Positions 48,209 through 58,992 are shown, counted from the stretch's first letter. The stretch is DNA of 64,000 bases from Paenibacillus lemnae (GCF_012933385.1 NZ_JABBPN010000015.1:46965-110964); one strand, 5' to 3'. Notes: a model not told the origin generated them from the sequence alone. Numbers and translations are program-made.

Positions 48209-49930
48209 TTACACTTTTTCTGTAAAAGGACGGAAATCGCTGCGGTTATCTTCCGGATCAGCCCGCATCACATCCATCTGACGGGCATAGCGGCGTACGG
48301 TGGATGACGATATCCCGTAACGCTCGGCCATTTGTTCGTACGTAGAAGAGCCGCCCCGAATTTTGGCAGCTGTATAGTCCAGTGCAGCAGCCCAACCGGG
48401 AATATTCCTCATTTTAGGAATGTTCGGATAGATACGGCTTAGAAACGCCGACCACAGATTTCCGATTTCCCGCTTGCGGAACGGGTCGCTGCGCTTATCC
48501 ATGCATTGGAAGACCGTATTCAGCACTTGCTGCCAGTCATCATGCCATTCCGGCAAAATCCCCCGGTGCTGTGCTGAGTTATCCCGGTCACTGTGGCCTC
48601 CACTGTGACCTTCAAGCCGCATAAGCACCAAACGGGCCGCATCTTTTAATTCCGCATCTTCCCCAGGTTCCTGAAGAAACAGCTGCAGCGCATGCTGAAC
48701 CTCCTCATCTGCAATCAGCTCCAGTGTCTGTATCACCTGAAGTTTGATGTGAGGTTCTCCGTGGCGAAGCGCCCAGAAAAAAGAGGATCGAATTAGCGGA
48801 TTATGCTTGGCTTCTTCCGTCATGGCTTCCCCGTGATGTTCCCATGCCTTGAACTGTTCCTCAAAAGGAAGATGGTAGTGATAGCTCACTTTCATCGATT
48901 CCGCTCCACTGTTCTGCAGCGGTCCCAGCTGGGCCAGATAAAAATCGGGTACATCATTGGTCGGATCAAGCTTTCTGCAGTGACGCCAGTATTTAGCGGC
49001 AGCATCCATTCTTCCGCTGTTGCAGGCAGCAGCTGCCGTATAATGGTACAAGCTGGCATCACTGCTGAACTCCTCGTCTTTCAACAGGCGGCGGAAATGG
49101 CCGTAAGCGGCCTCATGCTTGCCTAATATACCCATAGTGGTCGCCAGTTTAAACACATGCTCCTGGTGAAACGGTACAGTGACGGACAGCATGTCCACCA
49201 GCATGCTCAACTCTTCTTCATTGTTCTCATGCTGGAAAAAGATCGCCAAGTTGCACAAGGCATGCAAATTTCCCGGTTCCACATCCAACACGCCCTGAAT
49301 ACTCTCCTTGGCTTTGGCGAAACGCCCCATATAGTAATAGGCCAGTGCAAGATTGTTCCGCGCGGACATAAAATCAGGGCAATCGGCTACGATCTCTTCA
49401 AGAAGCTTGACAGCCTGAGCAAATTTCCCTTCCTCCAGCAGCTTCCGAGCATGTTCATGCTCAACCATACCTTCACGGCTTTTGATCTTGTTCACCTTGG
49501 TCGGGCGGTTCAGCTCATAATGCAGCAGCTCCATCATCTCTTCTGCCTCATCCATAAACTGACCGCTGGGATCTTCCTCCAGATAGGTGATCAGCGCTTT
49601 CTCCGCTTCTTCAAAGCTTTCCATGTTGGCATAATTGTTCGCCATGTAAAAATAGCACTCGGTCATCGAGGCATCCACATGCTCCAGTATATGCTGCAGC
49701 ACCTGGTTGGAGCCCTTATAATCCCCTGTCTCTGATAATATACCCGCCATGTTGCAATGATTCACAGGATTGTCCGGTTCATATTCAACAGCTTTGCGAA
49801 AATATTTCAGCGCCTTCTCGTACTGGTACCGATCAAGCGACTTGACGGCACGGTCAAAGAAAAAATTAGCGTTATAATCGATAGAAATAATATTGTGCAG
49901 GTTCTCGGAACCTGATGAATTTTCATGCAT
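48209..49930 (-). CDS. TPR-repeat protein (YvcD-like) with C-terminal helix-turn-helix
   Basis: 573 residues. Multiple tetratricopeptide repeats between residues ~25 and 330 (ALKYFRKAVEYEPDNPVNHCNMAGIL, AVKLLEEIVADCPDFMSARNNLALAYYYMG, AKESIQGVLDVEPGNLHALCNLAIF). The last ~70 residues include YEQMAERYGISSSTVRRYARQMD, a clear helix-turn-helix. B. subtilis YvcD (TPR, next to trxB) is the likely homologue. TPRs bind partners; the HTH suggests DNA binding, an unusual combination of unknown role. ATG 49930 with AAGGAGGTG upstream. Confidence 0.85.
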   Translation of the reverse strand: MHENSSGSENLHNIISIDYNANFFFDRAVKSLDRYQYEKALKYFRKAVEYEPDNPVNHCNMAGILSETGDYKGSNQVLQHILEHVDASMTECYFYMANNYANMESFEEAEKALITYLEEDPSGQFMDEAEEMMELLHYELNRPTKVNKIKSREGMVEHEHARKLLEEGKFAQAVKLLEEIVADCPDFMSARNNLALAYYYMGRFAKAKESIQGVLDVEPGNLHALCNLAIFFQHENNEEELSMLVDMLSVTVPFHQEHVFKLATTMGILGKHEAAYGHFRRLLKDEEFSSDASLYHYTAAAACNSGRMDAAAKYWRHCRKLDPTNDVPDFYLAQLGPLQNSGAESMKVSYHYHLPFEEQFKAWEHHGEAMTEEAKHNPLIRSSFFWALRHGEPHIKLQVIQTLELIADEEVQHALQLFLQEPGEDAELKDAARLVLMRLEGHSGGHSDRDNSAQHRGILPEWHDDWQQVLNTVFQCMDKRSDPFRKREIGNLWSAFLSRIYPNIPKMRNIPGWAAALDYTAAKIRGGSSTYEQMAERYGISSSTVRRYARQMDVMRADPEDNRSDFRPFTEKV

Positions 49931-50002
49931 CGAAGCAAGACACCTCCTTTAACTTGCTCCTCTATCCTCAACAGTATACCATGATCTACTGCCGTTTGCA
50001 GA

Positions 50003-50033
50003 AAAAAACACGCCGGTTTTCAGACACCGGCGT
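50003..50033 (-). terminator. terminator of prs, containing the stop codon in its loop
   Basis: ACGCCGGT (minus 50033-50026) pairs with ACCGGCGT (50017-50010), followed by seven T residues. The TGA stop of the prs gene (50022-50020) lies in the loop, so the end of the coding region forms the terminator's first arm. Confidence 0.9.
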
Positions 50034-50967
50034 CTTTGAAAAGGGTGGCGATAGAGCCGCCTTCCATAATGATATGGGTGGCTTCTGCCAATATGTTCGC
50101 AACAGATAACACCTTCACAAAACCTTTGTAATCATCCGGCACGGCGATCGAATCCGTGACCACCAGTTCTTTAATATGGGTATGGTCCAGACGATATAGC
50201 GCCTGACCGGAAAAGACCCCGTGCGTGGCACAGACTATAGCATCATTTGCCCCCCGCTGCTTCAGTGCCTCCACCACTTGAACGATGGTCGAGCCGGTAT
50301 CGATCAGGTCTTCGATAATAATTGGTGTACGGCCCTTCACTTCACCAACCACATGGGTGATGACAGCTTCATTATGCGCCGGCCGCTGTTTTACCATCAT
50401 CGCAAACCTTGCATCCAGCCGGCTCGCCAGCTTCTCAGCCGTCTTCGCCCGTCCTGCGTCAGGAGAGACGATAACGGGGTTTTCAATATGTTTGGATTTC
50501 AAATAATGAGTAATCAGATCCATTGCTGTTAAATGGTCCACCGGGATATTGAAGAAGCCCTGAATAGCCGGTGAATGCAGATCAATGGTAATCACACGGG
50601 TTGCTCCTGCTGTGGTGAGTACATCGGCAACCATCTTGGCTGAGATCGGTTCCCGGGGTGCCGCTTTCCGTTCCTGTCTCGCGTACCCGTAGTAGGGCAC
50701 GATAATGTTAATAGTCCGTGCGGAAGCCCGCTTGGCTGCGTCGATCATGACCAGCAGCTCGACGAACATTTCATTAATAGGATGAGAGAAGGACTGAAGC
50801 AGAAATACATCACAGTTACGGATGCTTTCTTCATAGTGCACGTAAATTTCACCGCTTTGAAAGCGGGCAACTTTGATCTTGCCTAACTCAACCCCAAGCT
50901 GTTCACTAATGTCCGCTGCCAGCTTCGGGTTGGATGATCCGGCGAACAGACGAAGATTCTGATACAT
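50020..50967 (-). CDS. prs: ribose-phosphate pyrophosphokinase (PRPP synthetase)
   Basis: 315 residues. Transfers pyrophosphate from ATP to ribose-5-phosphate to make PRPP, precursor of histidine, nucleotides, tryptophan and NAD. Motifs: ARFQSGEIYVHYEESIRNCDVF, PYYGYARQERKAAPREPISAKM, the catalytic flexible loop, the metal-binding VITIDLHSPAIQGFF and the PRPP-binding PIIIEDLIDTGSTIV. ATG 50967 after AGGAGG. Placed beside the histidine operon with its own promoter; Bacillota usually have another prs copy beside glmU, not in this window, so this may be a second, pathway-linked copy (inference). Confidence 0.93.
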   Translation of the reverse strand: MYQNLRLFAGSSNPKLAADISEQLGVELGKIKVARFQSGEIYVHYEESIRNCDVFLLQSFSHPINEMFVELLVMIDAAKRASARTINIIVPYYGYARQERKAAPREPISAKMVADVLTTAGATRVITIDLHSPAIQGFFNIPVDHLTAMDLITHYLKSKHIENPVIVSPDAGRAKTAEKLASRLDARFAMMVKQRPAHNEAVITHVVGEVKGRTPIIIEDLIDTGSTIVQVVEALKQRGANDAIVCATHGVFSGQALYRLDHTHIKELVVTDSIAVPDDYKGFVKVLSVANILAEATHIIMEGGSIATLFKDAGV

Positions 50968-51017
50968 GAATTCCTCCTGGGATACCTAAATATAATAATT
51001 CCGGCGTTTTCCACTCT

Positions 51018-51046
51018 ATTATAGCGCATGAAGAAAGCGCTGTCGC
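51018..51046 (-). promoter_or_regulatory. putative sigma-A promoter of prs
   Basis: Minus strand -35 GCGACA (51046-51041), 17-base spacer, -10 TATAAT (51023-51018), about 50 bases before the start. Confidence 0.6.
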
Positions 51047-51153
51047 GTAAACAGGCCGCCTCTCCACCCCCGGATGAGATTCTTTGTAAGAAATCACAAA
51101 CCGGTTTGGAAAAACAGCCTGCCTCAACACACCGTTATTTTACAATAAAAGCA

Positions 51154-51972
51154 TTATAAAGCAACCATGACCCGCTCCCGGCCCTCAAATGCAGCCAGAT
51201 GCCGAACACCGAGTTCCTGCAGCAGCGCTCTAGCCTGATCCAGATACTCGCCCAGCTTACCGGGCTGATGGGCATCCGACCCCAGTGTCAGCGGTATGCC
51301 GAGCGCAATCGCCTCTTCCACCATCCGGCGGCTGGGGAACATCTCTTTGCAGTCCTTCGACAGGCCGGATGCATTAAGTTCCATCACGCTGCCGCTCTTA
51401 CGGACGGCGGCAAGGGCTGTATTTTCCAAGTGAATCACTTCATCTGCATGCTCCGGACCCGGCTTGAATCCGAACCGTTTAATCACATCCAGATGGCCCA
51501 TGATATCATAGAGACCTGTCTCCGCTGCTTTCTGCACAGCATCATAGTACCGGCGGTAGACGGCAATCGGTTCTCTGTCCTCCCAGCCATGGGTCTGACG
51601 GTAATCGGTAATATCCCATTTTCCTAAAAAATGCACCGAGCCAATCACATAATCCCACGGGTAATCCTGAATGATCTTCTCTATCTCCATCTCATAGCCT
51701 TCGATATAATCGCCTTCCAGGCCCATTCGAATTTCAATCTGTCCCTTATAGCGCTCCTTCAGCAGAAGGCATTCCTCTACATAACGCGGCAGCTCGTCCA
51801 TGGACATCGCCATTTCCGGATAATATTCCTCCGGTTTGATATGGATCAGGGGCATATGATCCGACAAGCCGAGATGATCCAGTCCAATCTCGATCCCGCG
51901 CTTCACGTATTCTTCCAGTTGTCCGATCGCATGGCCGCAGCGAGCATGATGGGTATGGTAATCAATATGCAT
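51154..51972 (-). CDS. hisJ: histidinol-phosphatase, PHP family (HisJ)
   Basis: 272 residues. Removes phosphate from histidinol phosphate, the step before HisD. PHP-family metal ligands: HIDYHTHHARCGHA at the N-terminus (HxH), LGLSDHMPLI, GLEGDYI, VIGSVHFL, MGHLDVIKRFG and GSDAHQPGKLGEY near the end. Same set as B. subtilis HisJ (also called HisK). ATG 51972 with AAGGAGTG upstream. Directly downstream of hisIE, completing the pathway. Confidence 0.92.
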   Translation of the reverse strand: MHIDYHTHHARCGHAIGQLEEYVKRGIEIGLDHLGLSDHMPLIHIKPEEYYPEMAMSMDELPRYVEECLLLKERYKGQIEIRMGLEGDYIEGYEMEIEKIIQDYPWDYVIGSVHFLGKWDITDYRQTHGWEDREPIAVYRRYYDAVQKAAETGLYDIMGHLDVIKRFGFKPGPEHADEVIHLENTALAAVRKSGSVMELNASGLSKDCKEMFPSRRMVEEAIALGIPLTLGSDAHQPGKLGEYLDQARALLQELGVRHLAAFEGRERVMVAL

Positions 51973-51989
51973 GGTTTGGCTTACACTCC

Positions 51990-52703
51990 TTACCCGTCGC
52001 GGCGGGGACGCTCATGACGGCGGTCCAGCTCTCCCAGGATATCATCCAGCGGCAGCTTGCGTTCCTGCAGCAGCACCAGCAGATGGTAGATCAGGTCGCT
52101 GACCTCCAGCCGAAGCTCCTCGTTATCCCCGTTTTTAGCTGCAATAATCGTTTCGGACGCTTCTTCACCGACTTTTTTCAAAATCTTGTCTACGCCTTTA
52201 TCAAACAGGTAGGTCGTATATGCCCCTTCCGGACGCTCGACTTCCCGCTTTGCAATGATCTCTTCCAGCTCTCCAAGGACATCAAAACGGCCGCGCACTT
52301 CCTCGGCCTCTGCCGTGCCCTCAGACAAAGTGGATTGTCCCTGCAGTGTGATCGTGTTGAAGAAGCAGGTATTCTCGCCCGTATGGCAGGCCGGGCCTTT
52401 CGGATTGACCAGAACCAGCAGCGTATCGCCGTCGCAGTCATACGACAGGGATACCACAGCCTGGGTATTGCCTGAGGTTGCGCCTTTATTCCACAGCTCC
52501 TGACGGGAGCGGCTCCAGAACCAGGTTTCCCCCTTTTCCAGCGTCAGCTGCAGCGATTCCCGGTTCATATAAGCCATCATCAGCACTTCCTTGCTGAGGG
52601 CATCCTGAACAATGGCTGGTACCAAGCCGTCCCCATCCCAGCGGATATGCTCCAGCACCTGCTGGAGGGACAGATCCTGCATCATTTCATCATGTACGCT
52701 CAA
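51990..52703 (-). CDS. hisIE: bifunctional phosphoribosyl-AMP cyclohydrolase / phosphoribosyl-ATP pyrophosphatase
   Basis: 237 residues, two fused enzymes catalysing steps 2 and 3 of histidine synthesis. HisI part (about 1-125): [37 protein letters not shown] and [13 protein letters not shown] with zinc-binding Cys residues. HisE part (about 135-225): [31 protein letters not shown] and [13 protein letters not shown] start at 52703 overlaps the hisF stop (TTGA), with AAAGGAG ten bases upstream; no better start is seen. Confidence 0.94.
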   Translation of the reverse strand: MSVHDEMMQDLSLQQVLEHIRWDGDGLVPAIVQDALSKEVLMMAYMNRESLQLTLEKGETWFWSRSRQELWNKGATSGNTQAVVSLSYDCDGDTLLVLVNPKGPACHTGENTCFFNTITLQGQSTLSEGTAEAEEVRGRFDVLGELEEIIAKREVERPEGAYTTYLFDKGVDKILKKVGEEASETIIAAKNGDNEELRLEVSDLIYHLLVLLQERKLPLDDILGELDRRHERPRRDG

Positions 52704-53458
52704 CGGATTTCCACTCCTTTTTGCTTCAATTGTTGTTTTAAATGCGGAATGCCGATTTCCTTATAGTGAAAAATAGTAGCGGCTAGTCCCGCGTCCGCCT
52801 TACCGGCTGTAAACACATCATAGAAATGATCCTCTTTACCGGCTCCGCCTGAGGCGATCACCGGTATGGATATGGTGCTGCACACGGCTGAGGTCAGATC
52901 CAGGTCAAATCCATCCTTCGTACCGTCAGCATCCATGCTGGTCAGCAGGATTTCACCAGCACCCAGCGACTCCGCTTCCTTGACCCAATCCAGTGTCTTT
53001 ATGCCCGTAGGATTCCGTCCGCCGTGGGTATACACTTCCCATTCGTCCCAATCTGCATTGTACTTCGCATCCACTGCGACAACGACGCATTGGGAGCCGA
53101 AACGGCGTGCACCGGCAGAAATCAGTTCCGGCTGCTTCACCGCGGCCGTGTTCATACCGATCTTGTCAGCACCGGCGCGCAGGATCCGCTTCATGTCGTC
53201 CACGGAAGAGATCCCGCCTCCGACTGTAAACGGAATTGCGATTTCTCCCGCTGTTCTACGCACGACTTCCTCCATGGTCGCCCGGCCTTCCACCGAAGCT
53301 GAAATATCCAGAAAGACCAGTTCATCAGCACCTTCACGGTCATACAGCGCCGCAAGCTCCACCGGATCACCCGCATCACGCAGGTTGACAAAGTTAACCC
53401 CTTTTACGACCCGTCCGTCCTTTACATCCAGACAAGGAATAATCCGTTTGGCCAGCAT
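52700..53458 (-). CDS. hisF: imidazole glycerol phosphate synthase cyclase subunit
   Basis: 252 residues from ATG 53458 ([20 protein letters not shown]), after GGGGAGATG. TIM barrel that with HisH converts PRFAR to imidazole glycerol phosphate and AICAR. Catalytic Asp in CLDVKDG and in the VVAVDAK and [13 protein letters not shown] segments; phosphate-binding IASGGAG. Stop overlaps hisIE start. Confidence 0.95.
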   Translation of the reverse strand: MLAKRIIPCLDVKDGRVVKGVNFVNLRDAGDPVELAALYDREGADELVFLDISASVEGRATMEEVVRRTAGEIAIPFTVGGGISSVDDMKRILRAGADKIGMNTAAVKQPELISAGARRFGSQCVVVAVDAKYNADWDEWEVYTHGGRNPTGIKTLDWVKEAESLGAGEILLTSMDADGTKDGFDLDLTSAVCSTISIPVIASGGAGKEDHFYDVFTAGKADAGLAATIFHYKEIGIPHLKQQLKQKGVEIR

Positions 53459-53568
53459 GGTGTCCCATCTCCCCTTATTCATCTCTCAAAATATAGGAAG
53501 ACGAAAGCCTCATTCAGCCCCCGGATGATCACCGGCCGCCGTACGATGCTGTCGTCTCTCTCTTTTTA

Positions 53569-54300
53569 TCAACCGATCAATTCTATTGCTTCCGCCAGAT
53601 CAATGCTGCCCGTGTACAGTGCCTTGCCTACAATCGCACCGCCAACACCGTCTGCGCTGTGCTTGCTGAGTGCAGTCAAATCCTCCAGACGGGTCACCCC
53701 GCCAGAAGCAATAACGGTGCGTCCGCTCGCTTTTGCCAGGGAAACAATGGCCTCCACATTCGGGCCCTGCATCATGCCGTCCCGGGAAATGTCCGTAAAG
53801 ATAAAGGTTTCGGCACCTTTGGCCGCTAATTCCTTCGCCAGCACTTCAGCTTGAACCTCGGAAGTTTCCAGCCAGCCGCGTGTTGCAACATAGCCGTTTC
53901 TTGCATCGATGCCGATGGCTACCTTGTCTCCATACTTGCCCAGTACGGTTTCCGTAAAGACTCGATCTTCAATCGCCGCTGTTCCGATGATGACACGGCT
54001 GACGCCGAGAGACAGCAGACGCTCTACATCTTCCAGCTTGCGCAGCCCGCCGCCAACCTGTACCGGTACGCCTACCGTTGCTGCAATTTTCGCAATAATC
54101 TCATCATTGACAGGATGTCCTGCCTTTGCTCCGTCCAGATCAACCAGGTGAATATATTTGCCGCCCTGCTCTTCCCAGGAACGCGCCACTTTCAGCGGAC
54201 TGTCGTTGTAGACCGTCTCCTGATTATAATCACCCTGTACAAGTCTTACACACATGCCGCCACGAATATCAATGGCCGGATACATAATGAACGATGACAT
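53569..54300 (-). CDS. hisA: 1-(5-phosphoribosyl)-5-[(5-phosphoribosylamino)methylideneamino]imidazole-4-carboxamide isomerase
   Basis: 243 residues. TIM-barrel isomerase of step 4. Active-site Asp in [40 protein letters not shown] and [15 protein letters not shown]. Start ATG 54300 after GGGGATAA; an internal ATG (residue 6) has no ribosome-binding site. Sits between hisH and hisF, in the usual order. Confidence 0.95.
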   Translation of the reverse strand: MSSFIMYPAIDIRGGMCVRLVQGDYNQETVYNDSPLKVARSWEEQGGKYIHLVDLDGAKAGHPVNDEIIAKIAATVGVPVQVGGGLRKLEDVERLLSLGVSRVIIGTAAIEDRVFTETVLGKYGDKVAIGIDARNGYVATRGWLETSEVQAEVLAKELAAKGAETFIFTDISRDGMMQGPNVEAIVSLAKASGRTVIASGGVTRLEDLTALSKHSADGVGGAIVGKALYTGSIDLAEAIELIG

Positions 54301-54337
54301 CGTTATCCCCGCTTCCTCAAATGATTGATTTGCTTGT

Positions 54338-54949
54338 CTATTTCGTCATAGCCAAAAAGCCGCGCAGCAGACTCATGCCAAGCTCCCCGCTCTTCTCAGG
54401 GTGAAACTGCATACCGTATACATGATCCCGGCCGACAATGGCCGTCACGGGCTGTCCATAGTCGGTCACGGCCAGCAGGTCGCTTGTTGCTTCAGGAAGA
54501 ACATGATAGGAATGGACAAAATACACATGCCCTTCCTCAAGCTCCGCAAATAGCGGATGCTCCGGTTTCTGGAATTGAAGGCTGTTCCATCCCATATGAG
54601 GTACCTTAACCTCTCCGCCCGTAAAGCGCACCACCTTGCCCGGGAGGATGTCCAGTCCCTTATGGCTGCCATGCTCCTCACTTTCGCTAAACAGCAGCTG
54701 CATGCCGAGGCAGATGCCCAGCAGCGGTGTAGACCCGGATGACGCTTCCAGCATAACTTGGTCCATTCCGCTTTCCCGCAGATGTTCCATCGCATCGCCA
54801 AAAGCGCCCACGCCCGGCAGAATGATGCCGTCAGCGGAAAGAATCTCCTCCCGCACGCCGGTGACCAGCGGCTCATAGCCGAGCCGCTCCACCGCTTTGC
54901 TGACGCTGTGCAGGTTGCCCATGCCGTAATCCACTACCGCAATGGCCAT
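54338..54949 (-). CDS. hisH: imidazole glycerol phosphate synthase glutamine amidotransferase subunit
   Basis: 203 residues. Class I glutaminase that passes ammonia to HisF. Nucleophile Cys in [23 protein letters not shown] at the start, oxyanion-strand [11 protein letters not shown], and the His-Glu pair in [17 protein letters not shown] 54949 with AAGGGAG upstream; starts three bases after the hisB stop. Confidence 0.95.
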   Translation of the reverse strand: MAIAVVDYGMGNLHSVSKAVERLGYEPLVTGVREEILSADGIILPGVGAFGDAMEHLRESGMDQVMLEASSGSTPLLGICLGMQLLFSESEEHGSHKGLDILPGKVVRFTGGEVKVPHMGWNSLQFQKPEHPLFAELEEGHVYFVHSYHVLPEATSDLLAVTDYGQPVTAIVGRDHVYGMQFHPEKSGELGMSLLRGFLAMTK

Positions 54950-54952
54950 ATG

Positions 54953-55555
54953 CTACAGCACTCCCTTCGTGGAAGGTACGCCTGTCACGCGCGGATCAAT
55001 CTGGGTCGCCTCATCCAGTGCACGGCCCAGCGCTTTGAAGACGGCTTCGATCATATGGTGCGTGTTCTGGCCATAATGCACGATAATATGCAGCGTAATG
55101 CGCGCTTCCAGCGCCAGCTTCCACAAAAACTCGTGCACCAGCTGCGTATCAAAGGATCCTACCTGCTGGGAAGGATACTCTGCACGGTATTCAAAATGAG
55201 GCCGGTTGCTGATATCAATCACAACCTGTGCCAAGGCTTCGTCCATCGGAACGAACACGCTGGCATACCGCTTGATCCCCTTCTTGTCACCCAAAGCTTC
55301 TCTCAGCACCTGGCCGAGGCAGATGCCGATATCCTCAACGGTATGATGATCGTCGATGTCGATATCTCCTTTGGCGTTCACGCTAAGATCGAACTGGCCA
55401 TGCTTTGTGAACAGGTCCAGCATATGATTCAGGAAAGGAACATCGGTTTCCAGTTCAGAAACTCCGGTTCCATCCACGTTAAATTTCAGAGAAATATCCG
55501 TCTCATTGGTTTTACGGCTGACGCTGGACGTCCGCCCTTTGGCTTCAAAGCTCAT
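54953..55555 (-). CDS. hisB: imidazoleglycerol-phosphate dehydratase
   Basis: 200 residues from ATG 55555 ([20 protein letters not shown]), eight bases after GGGGG and overlapping the end of hisD by 11 bases; an ATG six bases earlier is too close to that site. Mn-dependent dehydration of IGP, step 6. Metal-binding histidines in [41 protein letters not shown] and [17 protein letters not shown]. Confidence 0.95.
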   Translation of the reverse strand: MSFEAKGRTSSVSRKTNETDISLKFNVDGTGVSELETDVPFLNHMLDLFTKHGQFDLSVNAKGDIDIDDHHTVEDIGICLGQVLREALGDKKGIKRYASVFVPMDEALAQVVIDISNRPHFEYRAEYPSQQVGSFDTQLVHEFLWKLALEARITLHIIVHYGQNTHHMIEAVFKALGRALDEATQIDPRVTGVPSTKGVL

Positions 55556-56861
55556 GATCATTGCCCCCTGTTTGTGATGCCTGTTCCTGTTCCAGCCGGA
55601 TGGCGATCGCTCTTGCATGGCCTTCAAAGCCTTCCCGGCGTGCCAGCTCCATGATCGTCTCTCCGTCACGAAGCAGGGCTTCCTTGCTGTAATAAATCAT
55701 GCTCGACTTCTTGATGAAATCGTCCAGATCGACCGGTGAGGAAAACCGTGCTGTACCGTTCGTCGGGATGATATGGTTTGGTCCTGCAAAATAATCGCCG
55801 ACCGGCTCGGAACTGTAAGGTCCGAGGAAGATCGCGCCGGCGTTCTCAATGGACCCCATGATCTCCATCGGATCCTGTGTCATGATCTCCAGATGCTCCG
55901 GAGCCAGCCGGTTCACAATGGAGATCGCCTCATCCAGCGATGCTGTCACTACGGCAGCTCCATAGCTGTCTATGGATGCACGTGCAATGTCTCTCCGCGG
56001 CAAAAGCTCCAGCTGACGCTCTACTTCGACAGCTACTGCTTCGGCCAGTTGACGGGACGGTGTCACGAGCACGGCAGAAGCCATCTCATCATGCTCTGCT
56101 TGAGACAGCAGATCTGCTGCTACATAGGAAGGCTCTGCGGTATCATCAGCCAGCACTACAATCTCGCTCGGTCCGGCGATGCTGTCAATGTTAACAGCGC
56201 CGTACACTTCACGCTTTGCCAGCGCAACATAAATATTGCCCGGGCCGCAGATTTTATCCACCGGCGCGATGCTGTCAGTGCCATAGGCGAGGGCCGCAAT
56301 GGCCTGCGCTCCGCCCACCCGGTACATTTCCGTCACACCGGCTTCTGCCGCAGCTACCAGAATGTACGGGTTAATCCCTTCCGTGCCGCCGGTTGCCGGT
56401 GGTGTCACCATCACGATCTCCGGTACACCCGCCACCTGGGCAGGAATGACATTCATCAGCACCGATGAAGGATAGGCGGCTTTACCGCCAGGAACATATA
56501 CCCCAACGCGTTGAAGCGGGCGGATAATCTGTCCCAGAATGCTGCCGTCCGGCTGCAGGTCCATCCAGGAATTACGCTTCTGTCGTTGATGATAGCTGCG
56601 GATGCGCTCCGCTGCAGCCCGAATGGCGTTCACGAAGGAAGGCTCTACCTGATCGTAGGCTGCCTGGAGCTCGCTTTCTTGTACGCGAAGACTGCCTGCG
56701 ATCAGCTTTATCTTGTCATGCTGCTCCGTATACCGGAGCAGAGCAGCATCCCCTTCACGGCGTACAGCCTGTATGATCTCCTTGACGGCTGCATTCTGCT
56801 CCGGCGTACCATAGTCACTTTCCCGCTTCATTTCAAACTCCTGTGCCGGTATGATCTTCAT
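55545..56861 (-). CDS. hisD: histidinol dehydrogenase
   Basis: 438 residues. Zn-dependent two-step NAD oxidation of histidinol to histidine, the last step. Family signatures: [79 protein letters not shown] and the catalytic NHIIPTNG region. ATG 56861 with AGGAGGAATC upstream. Its last codons overlap hisB. Confidence 0.96.
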   Translation of the reverse strand: MKIIPAQEFEMKRESDYGTPEQNAAVKEIIQAVRREGDAALLRYTEQHDKIKLIAGSLRVQESELQAAYDQVEPSFVNAIRAAAERIRSYHQRQKRNSWMDLQPDGSILGQIIRPLQRVGVYVPGGKAAYPSSVLMNVIPAQVAGVPEIVMVTPPATGGTEGINPYILVAAAEAGVTEMYRVGGAQAIAALAYGTDSIAPVDKICGPGNIYVALAKREVYGAVNIDSIAGPSEIVVLADDTAEPSYVAADLLSQAEHDEMASAVLVTPSRQLAEAVAVEVERQLELLPRRDIARASIDSYGAAVVTASLDEAISIVNRLAPEHLEIMTQDPMEIMGSIENAGAIFLGPYSSEPVGDYFAGPNHIIPTNGTARFSSPVDLDDFIKKSSMIYYSKEALLRDGETIMELARREGFEGHARAIAIRLEQEQASQTGGNDHEL

Positions 56862-56906
56862 CCCTGATTCCTCCTGCCCGCTTCTTTCCTTACTCTGTAC
56901 CCATAT

Positions 56907-57548
56907 CTATTTCAAAACTTCTCCTGTATAAATCACCTTTTGCAGCCGGTCGCACAATGCCTGAATCTCACTGTTCTTCATCCGGTAACTGACCCGGTTG
57001 GCAACCAGACGGCTCGTAATTTCAAAAATACTGTTCATCTCTACAAGTCCGTTCTCCCGCAGGGTCTGACCCGTTTCCACCATATCGACAATGCGGTCAG
57101 CCAGCCCGATCAGCGGCGCAAGCTCGATGGAGCCATTGAGCTTGACGACCTCGACCTGCTGTCCCTGTTCACGAAAATAACGGGACGCCGTATTGGGATA
57201 CTTGGTCGCCACACGCTGCCGAATGCCAGGCGTCCAGTCAGGAAGACCGATCACGGACATACGGCAGCGGGCAATTCCCAGATCCAGCAGTTCGTACACA
57301 TCCTTGTCTTCCTCGATCAGCACATCCTTGCCAACAATACCGATATCGGCAACCCCGTACTCCACATAAGTCGGTACATCCACCGGCTTGGCAAGAATAA
57401 ACTCCATTCCCGCCTCCGGCAGTGGAATGACCAGCTTTCGGGTCTCATCTACGTCCAGCGGAATCGGCAGCCCGGCCTGACGGAACAAAGCTGAAGCTTT
57501 TTTATATATCCGGCCTTTCGGCATCGCTACTTTTAGGGTTTCTGCCAT
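56907..57548 (-). CDS. hisG: ATP phosphoribosyltransferase catalytic subunit (short form)
   Basis: 213 residues. Short-form HisG that needs HisZ; condenses ATP and PRPP, the committed step. Signature [36 protein letters not shown] and [14 protein letters not shown] at the start. ATG 57548 with AGGAGGTG upstream. Between hisZ and hisD. Confidence 0.95.
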   Translation of the reverse strand: MAETLKVAMPKGRIYKKASALFRQAGLPIPLDVDETRKLVIPLPEAGMEFILAKPVDVPTYVEYGVADIGIVGKDVLIEEDKDVYELLDLGIARCRMSVIGLPDWTPGIRQRVATKYPNTASRYFREQGQQVEVVKLNGSIELAPLIGLADRIVDMVETGQTLRENGLVEMNSIFEITSRLVANRVSYRMKNSEIQALCDRLQKVIYTGEVLK

Positions 57549-57578
57549 GACAGAACACCTCCTGTCTATAATATTGTT

Positions 57579-58778
57579 CTATTGAAGGGTTACAATCTCC
57601 TCATAGCCTTGATGAAGAAGAGAAGTCCCTGACTTTTGATCTCTTGCATCTCTGGAAATTCCGTGATCAGGGTCACCCATCAGCGAAGTTACCACAATTC
57701 GGCCTTCCTTCCGCATTGACGCAGCCCGCGCGAGCCCCTCTTTTCGATGCTCCAGGGTGTACTGAATCAGGACCGGCTTCTGACGGCCTTCTTCTTGCGC
57801 GGACACACCATCCAGGATGCGGTTCGTTTTCAGAGCGAATCCTGTTGCCGGCACGCTCCGTCCAAACTGCTGCAGCAGCTTGTCATATCGGCCCCCGCTG
57901 GCCACAGGCGAACCGATTTCAGCAGCATAGCCTTCAAAGGTCATGCCTGTGTAATAGGAGAAATCTCCGATCATGGTCAGATCGATCAGTACATGTTCAG
58001 AAGCCTCGTAGGCCTCCAGCACATCCCAGACTTTGCACAGATGCTCGATCGAAGCCCGTGCCAGCGGGTTTGTGCTCAGCTCCATCGCCGCATCACCTAC
58101 TTCACGGCCTCCGCGCAAGCGCAGAATGCCTTCCAGCCTGGCAGCCTCCTGCTCCGGCAGATTCAAGGCCTCAATCGTATTGCGGTAGCCGACATAATCC
58201 CGGCTGAGCAGATCGCGTTTTAGGCTCTCCTGGTCCGCTGGACGATCCGGCAGGATCTCCTGCAGCAATCCATTTAAAAATCCCATATGGCCCATGGCCA
58301 TCTTAAAGGTATGAACACCGGCGGCGCGCAGACTTTCAATCGCCAGTGCCACGACCTCGGCATCCGCTTCCGGTGAATCATCACCAACCAGCTCTACACC
58401 GGTCTGATAAAATTCTGCCTCGCGTCCCGCTTCTTCTTCAATCGCGCGGAATACATTGGCATGATAAGACAAGCGAATTGGCAGTGCTTCTTCTTTCAAA
58501 AGAGACGAGACGACCCGCGCAATCGGTGCTGTCATATCGGAGCGGAGCACCATCGTTGTGCCTCGGTTATTCAGCAGCTTAAACAGCTTCTGATCGGATG
58601 TCGAGCTGGCCACCCCGACCGTATCATAAAATTCAATCGTCGGTGTCATGATTTGCCGGTATCCCCAGCGTTCCATACACTGCAGCACCTGTGTTTCGAT
58701 CTGGCGCAGCCGGGCTACTGCATGAGGAAGATAATCCCGGACACCGGCCGGTTTTTCAAAGCCTTTCGGTTTGGACAT
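57579..58778 (-). CDS. hisZ: ATP phosphoribosyltransferase regulatory subunit HisZ
   Basis: 399 residues. Histidyl-tRNA-synthetase-like class II fold (motif 2 FKLLNNRGTTMVLRSDMTAPIARVV, motif 3-like GGRYDKLLQQFG) without the anticodon domain. It has lost aminoacylation and serves as the histidine-sensing partner of short-form HisG. First gene of the operon; ATG 58778 with GAGGTGAA upstream. Confidence 0.94.
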   Translation of the reverse strand: MSKPKGFEKPAGVRDYLPHAVARLRQIETQVLQCMERWGYRQIMTPTIEFYDTVGVASSTSDQKLFKLLNNRGTTMVLRSDMTAPIARVVSSLLKEEALPIRLSYHANVFRAIEEEAGREAEFYQTGVELVGDDSPEADAEVVALAIESLRAAGVHTFKMAMGHMGFLNGLLQEILPDRPADQESLKRDLLSRDYVGYRNTIEALNLPEQEAARLEGILRLRGGREVGDAAMELSTNPLARASIEHLCKVWDVLEAYEASEHVLIDLTMIGDFSYYTGMTFEGYAAEIGSPVASGGRYDKLLQQFGRSVPATGFALKTNRILDGVSAQEEGRQKPVLIQYTLEHRKEGLARAASMRKEGRIVVTSLMGDPDHGISRDARDQKSGTSLLHQGYEEIVTLQ

Positions 58779-58896
58779 GACGTATTCACCTCGGGTTCTA
58801 TATTCAATAACCGGACCACATTCACAAGAACACGGGCCCGTATATTCTTTATCATGGTAAAGTGCTACCTTGCTAATAAAGTAAAGGATAATGGCT

Positions 58897-58926
58897 ATAT
58901 TACCACATCTCTGGCTTGACCGTCAA
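58897..58926 (-). promoter_or_regulatory. sigma-A promoter of the histidine operon
   Basis: Minus strand -35 TTGACG (58926-58921), 18-base spacer, -10 TAATAT (58902-58897). The ~110-base leader (58779-58890) has small hairpins (e.g. GGTA...TACC near 58857-58870) but no T-box motif or terminator. Confidence 0.65.
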
Positions 58927-58992
58927 TTGAGGCGCTGCCCTCTTTAAAAATAACGTACTGCTGCTATTATAACCTACTTAACATGCCAAACA

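Noticed and set aside
58779..58930. T-box riboswitch in the histidine leader
   Set aside because: No T-box sequence (AGGGTGGNACCGCG), specifier loop or terminator/antiterminator pair.
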